A stretch of 64,000 bases of DNA. It comes from Daphnia carinata. Taxonomy: Eukaryota > Arthropoda > Branchiopoda > Diplostraca > Daphniidae. Positions within the stretch are counted from its first letter, which is position 1. Each line of letters starts with the position of its first letter. The stretch is taken from positions 1,480,239 through 1,544,238 of the forward strand of contig NC_081337.1 in the NCBI RefSeq assembly GCF_022539665.2. The letters are read 5' to 3'. The position numbers and the translations under genes were made by a program. The notes under the pieces are model-generated. The model had not been told where the DNA came from, searched no databases, and saw only the letters and a list, made by a program, of their open reading frames with translations. Positions 1 through 10,886 of this stretch are shown here, in pieces.

Positions 1-511
1 TTTTGCAACATGCAAAGTTTCGTGATGAACATGGCAGTTGACTGAAATCAGACAAGTAGTTGCAGCCGTGCCAAGTAGTTGCCTCAAGCCTATCTTCCTT
101 GCCTTATTGAGTAGTATTGTGCCTTAGTTAATGTTTTCATACTTAAACCTTTGAGTAAAATCTCGTTCTCGTCCCAAGCTTTTTCGGACATTGTTGTCAA
201 CTCTAAAGTGTCTGAACTCTTGTCGTGTACCGCTTGTGTAGAAGCCGAATTCCAAGTTCGCCTTGTGTCGTTTCTCTTCCATTCTTTCACTCGTGAGTTC
301 ACGGTAAGACCCCCCTGGTTATTTGTTCTTTCTTTTTAACTGTTTTCTCAAATGTTCCTTCTTATCTGTTGCTCTCTTATCTTTTTAATTCTTGTATCTT
401 AGCTATAATAAACACAGACGTCATTGTGGGTAAAAACGCCTCTGAGTTCAATATCATTTTATTGTCTTAATTCCGTAAAGTTCATCTTCCCACACGGGAA
501 GATGCTTTACA
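1..511 (+). repeat. Partial LTR of the Gypsy-2 family, cut by the window edge
   Basis: The stretch resembles the Gypsy-2 LTR (about 20,318-20,864) in order. It has the block near 16-33 (gtttcgtgatgaac), the AATAAA-type signal near 408 followed by cgtcattgtgggt and gcctctgagttc, and the terminal hairpin CTTCCCacacGGGAAG just before the end TTTACA at 511. No primer-binding site follows, so this is a solo or broken LTR, not the start of an internal region. The upstream half is more diverged. The window start hides its 5' edge and any target-site duplication. Confidence 0.7.
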
Positions 512-1008
512 AATCCTCTAAAATTCTGTCGGCTATGTTGGCTAACGCATCATTTGATGGCATGAGCTGCATGAAAAGCAATTTTAGAAAAATTTCGGCA
601 ACTGACTAGCCAGCCAATGCTTTAAACTCTCTGAGCAGAGCGGTAGGTCCGTGATCGCCAAGTTGCATTTCTGTTAGCAGTTAAAAGCAGCTAAACTTTT
701 CTATTTTCCGATTCGGCAAAAATATTGACGATCCTTCCCTTAATGTTGTCATAAGTCATCCCTGAAAGCTTTTTGACGATGTCTCAGATCTGACTGATCA
801 TCTCGGGATTGAATGCAGTTAGAACTTGGTGAAATCTTCTCCTCTGATCCCGGACGTGAACTAGAGCGAACTGAGCTTCCAGCTGGATAAACCATGCATT
901 AATATGTATTTTCCAGAAAGGAGGAGCCTTTATTGTTATGTGAGACATTGTGCTAGGTGAGGAACTTTTGCCACTCGTATTTGCTTCCTGTCTTTCTGCC
1001 ATTTGCAC
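512..1008 (-). pseudogene. Relic of a Gypsy (Mag-like) Gag, minus strand
   Basis: Read on the minus strand, 1,008-784 encodes a Gag N-terminal pattern: APPFWKIHINAWFIQLEAQF, then a segment ending in FNPEMISQI. The type is P-P-F-W...W-F-Q-E-A-Q-F, common in arthropod Gypsy/Mag gags. Downstream, frameshifts and stops interrupt it, but gag-like pieces continue (KKLSGMTYDNIKGRI, then LLREFKALAG and ANIADRILE) right up to the LTR end at 511. The abrupt junction suggests the LTR at 1-511 inserted into this gag. The LTR lies in the opposite orientation, so the two are separate elements. Non-functional. Confidence 0.6.
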
Positions 1009-2823
1009 AAAAAATGAGAGGTTACCGGAATTACTAATGTTTTTTTAATGATAGTTATTTAGGCCAAAATGCTTCGAATTGCCTGAAGAGTTTCTTCTGA
1101 AGTCAGCAAGTATTGCAAAATTTGGGAATCATACGTCAACCGCTTCCACGTTGTTCTTCGGCTAAGCAACAAGTTGCACGAAAAAAAAATCACGTCGTTG
1201 TCACCACTGTGGTAAATAACGGTTTCTTTTCACTTAATTTATTGTTCGACTAGCACAAACATTAGGGCGTACAAATTTGAAATCTGAGTTTTGAGCAGCA
1301 CTTTGGAAAAGGCAGTCAGAGCTAGGTTTTGTTGGCTCGAGAGTTGAGTAGGTAGCGTGGTAGGAGTAGTAGCGTGGGTGAAAAAGGACGCTAACTCGTC
1401 ACACCATCTCTGGCTGGCTGGTGCGTATTACTGCTGCAAGCGCAAGATGGCGTGGCGGCAGCCACAACACACACGGGCTCCGTTTCTACTGGTCATCTAG
1501 ATGTGCAGAAGGCAGCCAAAACACGTCATTGAAGAAATTCGGTGCAGCGTATGTTCGTCCTAGTTGTCCAGTGAGGACCAAAAATCGTCGTCTAAAGGGC
1601 AGCAATGTGCTGTGTGGGTGATGATTCAAGCAAAGAGGAGCGTGATTCCTAAGTACCTTTTATTGACTCTAGAATCAAAAATTTGTTTGGGGTGGCAGAC
1701 TGTCAGATAGCAGTATTGGAGATAGGAACATTCACAAAACTAGGCGTCTACAACTATAAGGTACGTCGAAGCCGACTCGTCTAACTCGACCCATCTAACT
1801 CGACGAAATACTCGACCCATCCTAAGTACAAACACGTTACCGAATCAAGTGGCACAGCCTCAAGCTTCGAGTTGCTGATTGTCCCACCCAAAGTATCATG
1901 TAGGTATTCAAGGTCTCCAGGTTTGAGTATGAAACGAAAAAAGACCGCAAGGCGTTCTCTCCGTCGATAGTATTGAAGATCTTACTCTCAGGATTATCGT
2001 CGTCTAGACGGTGATCTCGCTCGACACAACCAAAGGGCAGGTATTCTGAAAACCGTGGGCGAGATTCTCATCGCTCTCGTAATAGATCAAGATCTAGGTG
2101 TGCGACCACTTTTCATGCATTTGAAGAGTGGCACAGAAAATAAAAATAGAATAAGAGGGTGAATGTGGGGATTTTAAATGAGGGTGAAAATGATGATTTG
2201 TTAGGAATTGACGCCGGACTTTATTTTATTTGGGGGAGGCAATAAACTGCAAAAGAAAACCAAAACCCGTTACTATTGGAACAACTCTGGGTCAGGCTTG
2301 TTTATTTGATGCACTCAAAAGATACAGCACTACACAACAGGCTACAACTCTATCGACTATCCAATAACCACTCAACGACTACGACACAACTAAGATAGAA
2401 CTCAGACACAACTACGGCACAAATACTACCCTGACTTGTCAGAGTCAGGCTTTTAAGGCCCCCGACATCCGGCCAGAGCAGCAATGCTAGCCAACGCCTG
2501 ACTTGCGGATCGCCTATCATCATGCGATAGGCGACAAAGTCCATTGGCGCTACACTATCATTTTTCTCAGCGACTATTTTACCAATACTGTCTACTGCAC
2601 TAAAAAAGACATTACACTATAGTTACAGGAAGGTCCTTGCCTCCCACTGTCCTGTCTGTGAAGACAGTAATGTAGGTGACAGTAGGTCCAGCTATTTACA
2701 CTCACGTAGCACACGTTGGTCAAACGGGCATCCTCATTATATCCAATTCGGATAAGGGTAACATCTTATGAACATCCGTGGAACCGCCGACCTTCGGGTT
2801 GGGAGGCCATCGAGGGAGCCTAC
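1009..2823. other. No gene recognised
   Basis: No convincing coding region is visible in about 1.8 kb. A stretch near 1,995-2,105 translates on the plus strand into an Arg/Ser-rich string with an internal stop, which is too weak to call. A few short repeats of the type ctaactcgac occur near 1,780-1,815. The sequence is probably degraded transposon or intergenic DNA. Confidence 0.4.
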
Positions 2824-3810
2824 TTAAATTTGGTAAAGCGAAAAATAGAAGGTAATGGCTGGAATCGACCTGGGATCTCCATGATTTTTTAACAATAGAA
2901 TGGAAAACGTCAAAAAATCCTCACGTATTACTCTCACGCTAGTAAACTGAAAGAAGCAGAGAGGAAATTCTTCCATTCCGAGTCCGTCTATTACTTCCAA
3001 ATGGACGGCTCTTGTTGTCAAGCATTTAAACAGGCACACCCAGCGTCTTCGGGTTCAGCTTCGGGTCTTCTACGTCTTCCACCAACTCATACCGCCAGGG
3101 AGCCGAAATTCTCGTTATCGGAGTATCGTTCGTTTTTGACATTACAAACGACACGCTTATCGACTGGTCCGTGAAGGCAGAACAGAAATAAGCAAGAGCT
3201 CCAAAGCTTTTTGAACTTAAATCCGTAAACACGTGAAGGTGCTGCTTGTCCACGTTGGAATCGGGAAACCTCTCGGCGCCGACAAGGATACCAAGTTTTT
3301 AAGATGCTCGTATCAGTGGTAGAATCGGGTCATCCTTAGCCCATCCTTCTCTTTCGTTCAGATATCTTAAAGCAAATACTTCATCGGGAAGACAAAAAGA
3401 GCGACCAGTCTCAGCGGGTCGTAGACATCGGAGATGATGCTTAATAAGGATCTCTTTCGGAGAACGTCATAGTCCGACGATTCTCTGAACGTTAAAATGT
3501 TCTTCTCACTATTATACACCACCCCAAGGGTTCGTTCGATGGGAAGCATTTCCAAGTCACGGTCCTGCATTGGCGAAGCAAGCCCGACTTCACGTAAGGC
3601 TGCTATCACAGTCCTCGGCAATGGCGTCTACTTCGTACTAATTGGAGATGGGTCTGGGCCTTCGTATGCTATTCCCTGGTTGATCTTGGCGATCGGCGAA
3701 CGGACAGTCTTCCTATAGAGGAGTTTCAGGAGGCAGTTCATCGGATCCCAGCAGCAGGTACATTTTACCTGCTTTAGGTGTAGGGGTTGACAATTGTGTC
3801 GGGGCCACAC
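2824..3810 (-). pseudogene. BEL-3: decayed BEL/Pao pol fragment, minus strand
   Basis: Minus-strand pieces match BEL/Pao pol in the order expected for transcription from right to left. At 3,621-3,367 the RT-RNase H linker shows PIERTLGVVYNSEKN and SIISDVYDPLRLV (compare TERTLGYLWSSE and IYDPLGLLAP in BEL-2). At 3,253-3,026 RNase H shows HLHVFTDLSSKSFGALAYF and SFVMSKTND. At 3,039-2,824 the integrase core shows CLTTRAVHLEV. Frameshifts and large deletions separate the pieces; the integrase zinc domain is missing. No LTR was found for it. It is a third BEL copy, older than BEL-1 and BEL-2 judging by decay. Confidence 0.7.
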
Positions 3811-4126
3811 CTAAAGATTTTGATAAGAACTGGCGCTAAGTATCGAAAGATCCCTGGATCCTAGGTACCGGGGATACGCTATATAATACATACGCAATAA
3901 AAAGGCTCTCAGTGACTTCGAATCGAAGCCATTTCATACTAAACGTTCGTCGGAAGCTTAAATAAATTCCATGGGGTTCATATCTGTGACCAAGAGATAC
4001 CTAGTTATTGCAAAGAAGGCTATTTTAAGTGTAGAGTGAGTGTGTCACCGATTTCATCGATAAGGGTAGGACTCTGTAGAGGGCTCCCTTATCGCCTAAC
4101 TAGCTTTTGTTTTCTTTTTGTTTTCT
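3811..4126. other. Spacer left of BEL-1, nothing recognised
   Basis: About 316 bases between the BEL-3 relic and the BEL-1 5' LTR. No coding, LTR or inverted-repeat signal was seen. If BEL-1 inserted into the DIRS element that begins right after its 3' LTR, DIRS sequence would be expected here, but I could not recognise any. Confidence 0.35.
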
Positions 4127-4354
4127 TGAGGCATGTTCGGGTCGATCCAGATCAGTGTTCTTTTTATTGTACTCGACACATAGCTGTCGAAAGCCCATCC
4201 AAACTTGTCCAAATCAAACGAAGTGTGTCCCTTTTTCTGTTTAAATACAGTTCGTTAAACTTCGTTAGTATTTATTATTTCGTCAAGACGGGAATCAGGG
4301 GCTTTAAGACCATCGGTCTGTAAAGCCATTGCTACTCTTTCGAGAGACGCAACA
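4127..4354 (+). repeat. BEL-1 5' LTR
   Basis: It begins TGAGGCATGTTCGGG (or at TGTTCGGG, 4,134) and ends GAGACGCAACA. It is nearly identical to 38,610-38,838, sharing gtcgatccagat, the block around gaagtgtgtccctttttctg and the AATA-rich core near 4,268. A primer-binding site follows two bases later, which fixes this copy as the 5' LTR. The exact left edge is uncertain by about 7 bases because the two copies differ at one position there. Confidence 0.8.
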
Positions 4355-4356
4355 AA

Positions 4357-4373
4357 TGGTGTTGAAACCCAGG
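4357..4373 (+). promoter_or_regulatory. BEL-1 primer-binding site
   Basis: TGGTGTTGAAACCCAGG starts with the TGG complementary to a tRNA CCA end, two bases after the LTR. BEL-2 has a related site, TGGTGCCGAAATCTGGG (30,539 leftward), so the two BEL families use the same or similar tRNA primers. I do not assign the tRNA. Confidence 0.6.
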
Positions 4374-4563
4374 ATTCTGGAAATCGAATAGTGTAAACCT
4401 CCATTTCCAGCAGTCCAACTTTGTACTGTATCGACCTCGTGGTGTCCACGCTTCGTGTTCACACTGGTCGACTAACCGTTCGAACTGTATCCGTTGATAT
4501 CGTCTACATCCTGTGTTTGTTAAAGCATTTATTACATTAGTGCTTCTTCACTTCAATTGCAAG

Positions 4564-6250
4564 ATGAGTGAGACCCAAGGAATTGTCACGAATCCCACCA
4601 AGGAAGAACCTACAGTGGCCTTAAAAATCGCTGAGTCGGGGCCGGTTCATCATGGAGGAAGTATAGGAGTCATCTCAAAACCCACCAAGGAAGAATCTGA
4701 AATGGCCTCAAAAATCGCCGAGTCGGGGCCCGATCACCATGATGGAAACAGGAGTCACGACTCATCAATTCCCAGTCTTACTCAATCACGAGGCCTACGG
4801 AAGAGAGAGCATACCACGCTGTCGACCAGGATCAACGATTGTATCCGTCAACATCGTCAAGGCACTCGTCCCAGTAAGGGCCAATTGAGCATCTGGCGCA
4901 CCGAACTCGTACGCCTGTTCGAAAAGACCATGGAGCTTCACGAGAAATATGTGGAGACAGTTACCAATCTACCAGGTAAACGCCGAGCCAAGTTTGAACG
5001 CTGGGAAGTACAGTTCACGACAGACCACCTGTACTGTCAGAGATCGACCAACATCTAGCATCGCGGTCGACTGTATCGTCACTTGCATCGTCAGTCACTA
5101 TTAACTCAACAGTGACAAAAGCAAGCGTAAAAGAAATTCGACTGTATCTACAAAGATTCAACTGCTCGAAACCCAAGCTCGCCACACGCAAGACGTCTTA
5201 AACCGACATGGTGAGTATGTCACAAGAGCTTGTCTCTTTGACATTGTCAAAGACATTAATAAGTCATCTGTGCAAGCCAGATGGCAGAGTGAATCGTTAA
5301 ACGCGATCGAACAAATTCTACAATCGATCCATGAGGTTAACGAAAAACTTTAGCAACTGTCGAAAAGACGATGGACATTGACTCAAGTCTGCGATGGGCC
5401 AACTGGTGGAGGAGAACAAATCCAGTTCAAAGAAAGTCGAAGAGAGACTAGACGCCATTCAGAGAACTAGCGAATCGCAGTCTATAGAACTTGACAGGCT
5501 AAAATACCTTGTACAGCAGACGTGTGCAAAAATGTCTAGACAATGCCCCGAGGGTGAAAATGTATCATCCCAAGGTCGGCTGGACACGTCCATACAAGGG
5601 ATGTTGTCTCAGCGTCGCGAAGCTCTAGGAGGCCGCAAGGCCATCCTCACCGCCACAGGCAGTCAGCCTCTTGGAACAGTGCAGAGGAGGGGGGGGGACA
5701 ACGGGCGAGCAAATAGACAACATGGAGGCAACTACCGACATGTCCAACGACCCATCGTTTAGCTGCCAGCAACAGGCGAAGAGCGATCCGAAATCAGATC
5801 CTAGTGTCATCTGCCAACTTGTTGATTCTTTGAGAATGTGAGCACTTCCACCTCTCACCATCACCAAGTTCGACGGCAACCCGTTAAACCGCCAAATGTT
5901 CAAGTCGAAGTTTATGACGCTGTATCACAACCGGTGCAGCGACAATGGAATTTGACTATCGCATCTGCAGGAGCTGCTTGCTACGCAGGTTCTCAACTCG
6001 GTAGCTGATTGTGTGCATGACCCGTGCAAATACGGTTTAGTCTGGCATCGACTCGACCAATAATATGGTCACACCACTATCATGGCCCAGACACATCTCA
6101 ACAATCTTCTTCGACTTCCGTCCGTGCAGCCAAATGACAGCGCCAGTTTGAAAACATTCTCCAACAAGCTTCATGGAGCCGTCTCCCCCCTGTCAAACAC
6201 TGGACTTGCGAGCGAGTTAGAATCGTTAAGCAACCTAATGCACGTCGTCA
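4564..6250 (+). pseudogene. BEL-1 gag, N-terminal and central part, broken
   Basis: The probable start is ATG at 4,564 (MSETQGIVTN). An N-terminal block carries a 29-codon tandem-like duplication: PTKEE...KIAESGP.HH starts near 4,594 and again at 4,681. The frame runs to a stop at 5,056-5,058. Gag-like coding then continues in pieces: a predicted coiled coil at 5,394-5,530 (EERLDAIQRTSESQSIELDR), a BEL gag core at 5,838-5,955 (LTITKFDGNPLNRQMFKSKF) and further pieces to 6,250 (VQPNDSASLKTFSNKLHGAV). Stops and frameshifts interrupt it. BEL-2 gag has the corresponding DWLLFASRFQAFVHDVI. The function would be capsid assembly. Confidence 0.65.
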
Positions 6251-6267
6251 CCTAACTGCCAAAGACC

Positions 6268-7195
6268 TTGAGAGAAAAATGGGGAGGAAAGGTGATGAAG
6301 ATGCATCCTGTTGTGCCTTCAATAGTCGATCTGGACGACTGGTTAACCCTCCAGTCGAAGTGTTCAGATTTCGCAAAATTAATGGCAGGTCCTTCAGCAT
6401 TTCCAACGCCAACCCCAGTCGTGCCCAAGAGAAATGGGAAGGGATATCCAACTCCCTATGTTTCTACCATCAACCACGTCACCACCTCAACGTCTGAAAC
6501 AAACTCGCTGCAAACAAAAGGGGGAGGTCTGCGGGTGAACCCACCCAATACAACCTTGTTTAGCCAAACAAAAGGCAGCCCAGCGTGCTTTGTCTGCAAA
6601 GAGCCAATCCACAGAATTGAAGAGTGCAACACCTTAAGACAGATGTCTACAACACAAAGAGCGGAGACAGTCTTCAAAGCAGGACGGTGTCTCCGATGTC
6701 TTACAGGAAAACATACCAGTCGATTCTGCAGACTGAAATCAATTCGATGTACGCTCGAAGGATGCAAGAATCCGGGGCACTCGACGTTGCTTCATGGTTC
6801 CGAGTTTTCCACAAAACCCAATGCAAGCACCTCCAGTGACTACAAGACCGCACCAGAATCGAAACCACCACGTCGAGTGACTTTCGACAACAAAGTCGAC
6901 GAAGCTTTCCTTGGTGCAGTATCACGCACTGGGTCGGACACACCACGTCGAGTGCTCTTTAAAATTGTCCCTGTTCGTCTACAACAGGGAGAGAAAGTCT
7001 CCAACACCTTTGGATTTCTAGACAGCGGAAGCGACTCCATCTTAATCCGAAGTGATGTGGCAAGAACCAAACTAGGTTTATCCGGGCGAACAACGAAGAT
7101 CAACGTGACTTTTTACGACGGGTGAGTTACTCCAGTCAATGCTCACATAGTGGACTTCGTCATCAGTTCACGAGATGGGTCGACTTCGTTCAAAG
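6268..7195 (+). pseudogene. BEL-1 gag zinc region and protease N-terminal half
   Basis: The frame carries the BEL zinc-binding region CFVCKEPIHRIEEC ... CLRCLTGKHTSRFC, a spacer with PPRRVTFDNKVDEAF, then the aspartic protease core FGFLDSGSDSILIRSD with the catalytic DSG intact. An in-frame TGA at 7,123-7,125 breaks the ORF. The same frame then continues (VDFVISSRDG) to 7,195, where the Gypsy-1 LTR begins. The frame resumes after 33,298, so the insertion lies inside the protease-RT linker. BEL-2 has the same order: zinc region, protease, then the segment around ILIGMDVQDAH. Confidence 0.8.
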
Positions 7196-7526
7196 TGTAG
7201 CGAAGTCATCAAAATACAACATTTAATTATATTTTATCTTGTTTGTTTGTATTCTTCCTATTCAAATTGTATATTATGTTTGTTGTCCGTTTTCATAAAA
7301 GTATACCTTATAAATATAATAATTCAAGTGTCATTGACATTTCCTTGAATTCTATTTTTATATTATACTTTACATCCTACTTTTTGCTGATTGGATGAGC
7401 TTCATGCGTAGAACATCGCGCCATACATTTCCGTGAATATGAAGTGTTGCTGTGTGAGATATTGAATAACTTATATCCGGAGCTCATCTGTCGGAAATGC
7501 TATGTTTCCCTCAAAGATGTAAAACC

Positions 7527-7534
7527 TATAAAAG
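7527..7534 (+). promoter_or_regulatory. Gypsy-1 LTR TATA box
   Basis: TATAAAAG inside the 5' LTR, conserved at 32,833-32,840 in the 3' LTR. A candidate initiator region (AGTTAGTT) lies about 25-30 bases downstream. This is the likely core promoter of the element. Confidence 0.55.
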
Positions 7535-7890
7535 GATGCCCTTTTGTTCCCAAAAGTTAGTTCTTTCTCCTTCTCGTTCCTGCTCTTGTTCCAGTTCCAG
7601 TTCTAGTTCTCATTTTAGTGTTATGTTATCTGCAAGTGCTATTCAGTTCATCAAATTTAGTGAGTTCAATTTATATCTTTCCAATAACTATTGTGAGTGC
7701 TTCTCATCGCTTCTGGTGCGACCGACAAGCCCTATTATCTTTATTTTTCCCGCACAACATTTATCATCTCTATTCTATCTTCGCCACGGCGGTGACGGTA
7801 AGACTAAATTCGCATGACTCTATTTCTATTTCTGATTCCCATTTATGCCCTATAACTTTGTATTCTTTTGTTATCCATTTGGCCTATTAG

Positions 7891-7896
7891 AATAAA
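7891..7896 (+). terminator. Gypsy-1 LTR polyadenylation signal
   Basis: AATAAA about 100 bases before the LTR end. The equivalent position in the 3' LTR reads AACAAA, so the copy that would terminate the genomic RNA has lost the consensus. Confidence 0.5.
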
Positions 7897-7996
7897 ATAT
7901 ATTCGACAATGTGGTAACGCCTCCCGAATTCATTTCATTACTTTTTGTCTTAATAACGTAAAGTAATTCTTTCCACAAGAAGAATCCTTTACATAA

Positions 7997-8010
7997 TGGT
8001 GGCAGCGATC
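7997..8010 (+). promoter_or_regulatory. Gypsy-1 primer-binding site
   Basis: TGGTGGCAGCGATC begins three bases after the LTR end (CTTTACA TAA TGG...). The same sequence and spacing occur after the Gypsy-2 5' LTR (20,868), supporting a shared tRNA primer. The tRNA species was not identified. Confidence 0.65.
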
Positions 8011-8027
8011 TATCGAACTTACCCACA

Positions 8028-10782
8028 ATGACGCTTAATATTTTTGTTCGTAGGCCTGAACTTTCACGCACACCTGTGTCCGCTACTAAAAGTCCTATTG
8101 AGCCAGTTACACAATTGACGAAGCTGTAGCCAGACCGATTAATTTTGATAAGACTTCCACTTCAAATCTTGCTGGATCTGATACGTTTACGGGTAATAAA
8201 AGTTCGAAAAGGGCAACAGAAGCTATTAGGAAATATGCCTCTCCTGTTTTGAAGCCTAGTGCAATTCGAGTTCAATTCAAGTTAAGATCGAGCTCTGCGT
8301 ATGAGTTGGTATCGGGAGTAGATCTTTCAAACGTTCGCAAACCACGAGCCGAAAGTAAAGCTAACACCTCGACTACAAGAAACTCCCCTTCTTTCCTAGC
8401 TCAACTAGTATCCCATCTTTCACCCAAGAAAACCGTTTCCGCAAACACTTCCCCAAATAACCGAGTCTTTTTCAAAAAAAAGAAGACACCCAATGGAAGA
8501 CTAGCTCAACGGAAGCCTCCAGCATCTATTTCAAGAGATCAAGAAGAAACAGATCAGCATCTTCCAGCTACCGAACAGCCAGCTACCGTTCTTACTGCTA
8601 GCCATCAAGAGCCTCAAGGAGAGGGGGGAGGACTTTCAATCGAGCGACCCGAAAATGTGGGATCACCTTGTCGCGTTGATCCGCGACATTCAGAGGAATT
8701 ACGACGCCGAAAAGCTAACACTGACGGATTGGAAACAACCGAAAACGCTTCTGAAGTATCTGACATCCATTCTGGAAGTGAAAGCCAGTGGACCGATTAC
8801 GAAGAAGACGAAGAAGCAGACAGAGAAAATCGTGACGTAGCTCAAGGAAATTTTCACACGACACGCGAGACAGGTTCGGACTTGCCTACACGGACACATT
8901 TACAACATAGTAGACCTGCAAGAGATCACACCAACAAGAAAGCGGGAACTATTTGGGTTCGTTCCGAGACGGGATATCACCGACAGAGACGAAGACGGAA
9001 GATACGTGGAAATAATCACGATAGTGAGCGACACATCAATTCATCTGGAAGAGATCTTGCTGGAGTCCCAACGAACGTTCCTGAAAGAAGTAGCCAACCT
9101 AGCGTCTTACCTAAAGAACCTACAACTCATCAACAATTTGGAGGTGCTACAGCGGAAGTCATATTCCTTTTCGACAAACTGAACAATTTTCCGGAAGCCA
9201 ACAATCCATTTTTCGCACAGCAGGCCTGCGACATCAAGCCAATAATCACGCAAACGGAAATAAAATTGAGACAATCACTGAAGTTCATACAAACGAGACT
9301 AACACAGCAGCAAAGCACGCCAATCCAACAAAAATCGCCGCTGTCGGGAAGCATTCTGAAGAGGAAACGGACACGCAGAAGAAACTGTCGTTCCAATCAG
9401 TCACACACTCTACACTGTCCTCGAGCCCACCCACTCAGCCAATCGGATATAACGCAAGAGGATCTAAGGCAATTGCGAACGACACTTCAGAACACCCTCA
9501 GAGTCCACAGAGAAGAACTTTCAATTTTCCCATATTTAATTCTTACATGGCGGAATCTTTTTCTCCATCAAGAGCGGCCACGGTCGATGATTTGAACGAG
9601 TTCCAAAATTATCAACACACCTTTTCCCGTTTACAGGTGCTTCCTTCTTTTTCTGGAAATCCCCTTGTGCGTTTTGACTCCTGGTTAGAATATTTTGAAA
9701 GTATAGTAGATTGGTCAGGTTGGTCTTAGGGGAAAATTATTCAGATGTTAAGGGCAAAATTGGCTAATAAAGCTTTATCGATCATTCAGACAACTTTGAA
9801 GGTTCATTCTCACAACTATGCTGTGATTAAAGAATCTATTCTTGATCATTTTCATGGCGACGAAAATGCGGATTTTTATCAAAAGAACTTTAATAAAGCT
9901 AAGCGTAAGCCAGGGGAAAAGATTATAGAATATGCTCATCGTTTGCAGGAAATTTTCAAACGCACATATCCTGTGGGCTATTCAGGAGCATCCTTTGCTA
10001 TAATCCTTATGCAAAAATTTATAGAGGGGCTGGATTCCAAATTACAATCGAAAGTTAAATATAAAGAATTTAAGAATTTTAATGATCTTATTTCCGCAGC
10101 TCGAGTGTATGCATTGCGACTGGAAGCCATGGAAACGGATAGGGAAAAACATGATTTTATTAGGGCAGTGATTGCGCCGTCTGATAGCAAGGACGCAGAA
10201 TTAAAAGAACTCAAGGAAATAATATTGGAGCAAAAAAAATTCGTCAATAAAGCCGTAGCAAATATTAGACAGGGAAGCAAACAATTAGATGACCCTAAAA
10301 CCGAGAGGGAGGAAATCAAGAGCGCAATTCTCGAGCTAACGCAGGCGGTAAGGTAATTGCAATTTGATAAAAAAGAGAACGTATCAAGTGCACCCCATAA
10401 GAAACAAGTTTCGTTCCAAGCTAGTAACAGTAACCAGGATAGAAATTGGAGACCTCCTGGACAGATTAATACTTACAATGGCGCACAATCTTTCAATAAA
10501 TTTCCGGATAGGCCTCCAGCTCCTAGACTCTCTTTTTCAAAACCAGCTGGTGATTCTAACTATAGACCTACACCGCCACAGCTGACTTGCAATTTTTGTG
10601 GATATAAGGGTCATTCTCAGGCAGATTGTCGCAAATATCAACGGCAAAGTTTGGAACAAGCTCAGCCACCAATATGCTATACATGTCGGGAAATTGGCCA
10701 TAAATCAAACAACTGTCCAAGGGCAAAAAACCCGAATGGGCCTAATATTCCAGGTCCTCCTCCGCGTCAGGGAAACCAATAG
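8028..10782 (+). pseudogene. Gypsy-1 gag: long N-terminal extension, capsid and two zinc knuckles
   Basis: Gag starts at ATG 8,028 (MTLNIFVRRPELSRTPVSA), matching MTDNIFLRKPTLSRTPVSA in Gypsy-2. A frameshift near 8,115-8,135 leads into the open frame from 8,249. A long polar extension follows; after a one-base loss near 9,150 the gag frame continues at 9,547 (MAESFSPSRAATVDD). The capsid segment has SWLEYFESIV, then stops at 9,727 and 10,354, with IIEYAHRLQEIF, MQKFIEGLDSKLQSKVKYKE and a coiled coil between. Two CCHC knuckles end it: CNFCGYKGHSQADC (10,588) and CYTCREIGHKSNNC (10,675). It would package RNA and form the particle. Confidence 0.8.
8493..9595 (+). pseudogene. Overprinted +1-frame ORF inside Gypsy-1 gag (ORF-A)
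   Basis: A second frame, +1 to gag, begins at ATG 8,493 (MED, then TAG at 8,502) and carries protein-like sequence: LAIKSLKERGEDF, SSDPKMWDHLVALIRDIQRN, TDWKQPKTLLKYLTSILEVK. A second stop lies at 8,838. After the one-base deletion near 9,150 it continues as FLFDKLNNFPEANNPFFAQQ and a basic tract ILKRKRTRRRN, to 9,595. Gypsy-2 encodes the same protein at 21,394-22,422 with a longer open frame. I recognise no family. It looks helical with a basic, possibly nuclear-targeting, tail. The gag frame over the same DNA is polar and low-complexity. Confidence 0.6.
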
Positions 10783-10886
10783 GTATCAACTGTAGCTTCG
10801 GGTCAGTTGATACGGAGCCTGCGTTTAAATCCCGACAAGTCGCAAAATTAACAACCATAACGAATGAATCGACACCGAGAATTCAA

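Larger units (their letters stand above)
7196..7993 (+). repeat. Gypsy-1 5' LTR
   Basis: This 798-base LTR begins TGTAGCGAAG and ends CCTTTACA. It holds a TATA box (7,527-7,534), a pyrimidine-rich stretch with TTCCAGTTCCAGTTC downstream, and AATAAA at 7,891. A stem-loop pairing ATTCTT with AAGAAT sits about 10 bases before the 3' end. The partner LTR at 32,514-33,298 differs by scattered substitutions and small indels. Confidence 0.9.

Noticed and set aside
1995-2105. Arg/Ser-rich translation resembling a splicing-factor fragment
   Set aside because: Interrupted by a stop, no flanking exon signals, and too short.
8615-8635. G-rich heptamer G GGG GGA in the Gypsy-1 gag frame, resembling a -1 frameshift site
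   Set aside because: A -1 shift leads into the third frame, not the overprinted ORF (which is +1), and Gypsy-2 has no such run at this place.
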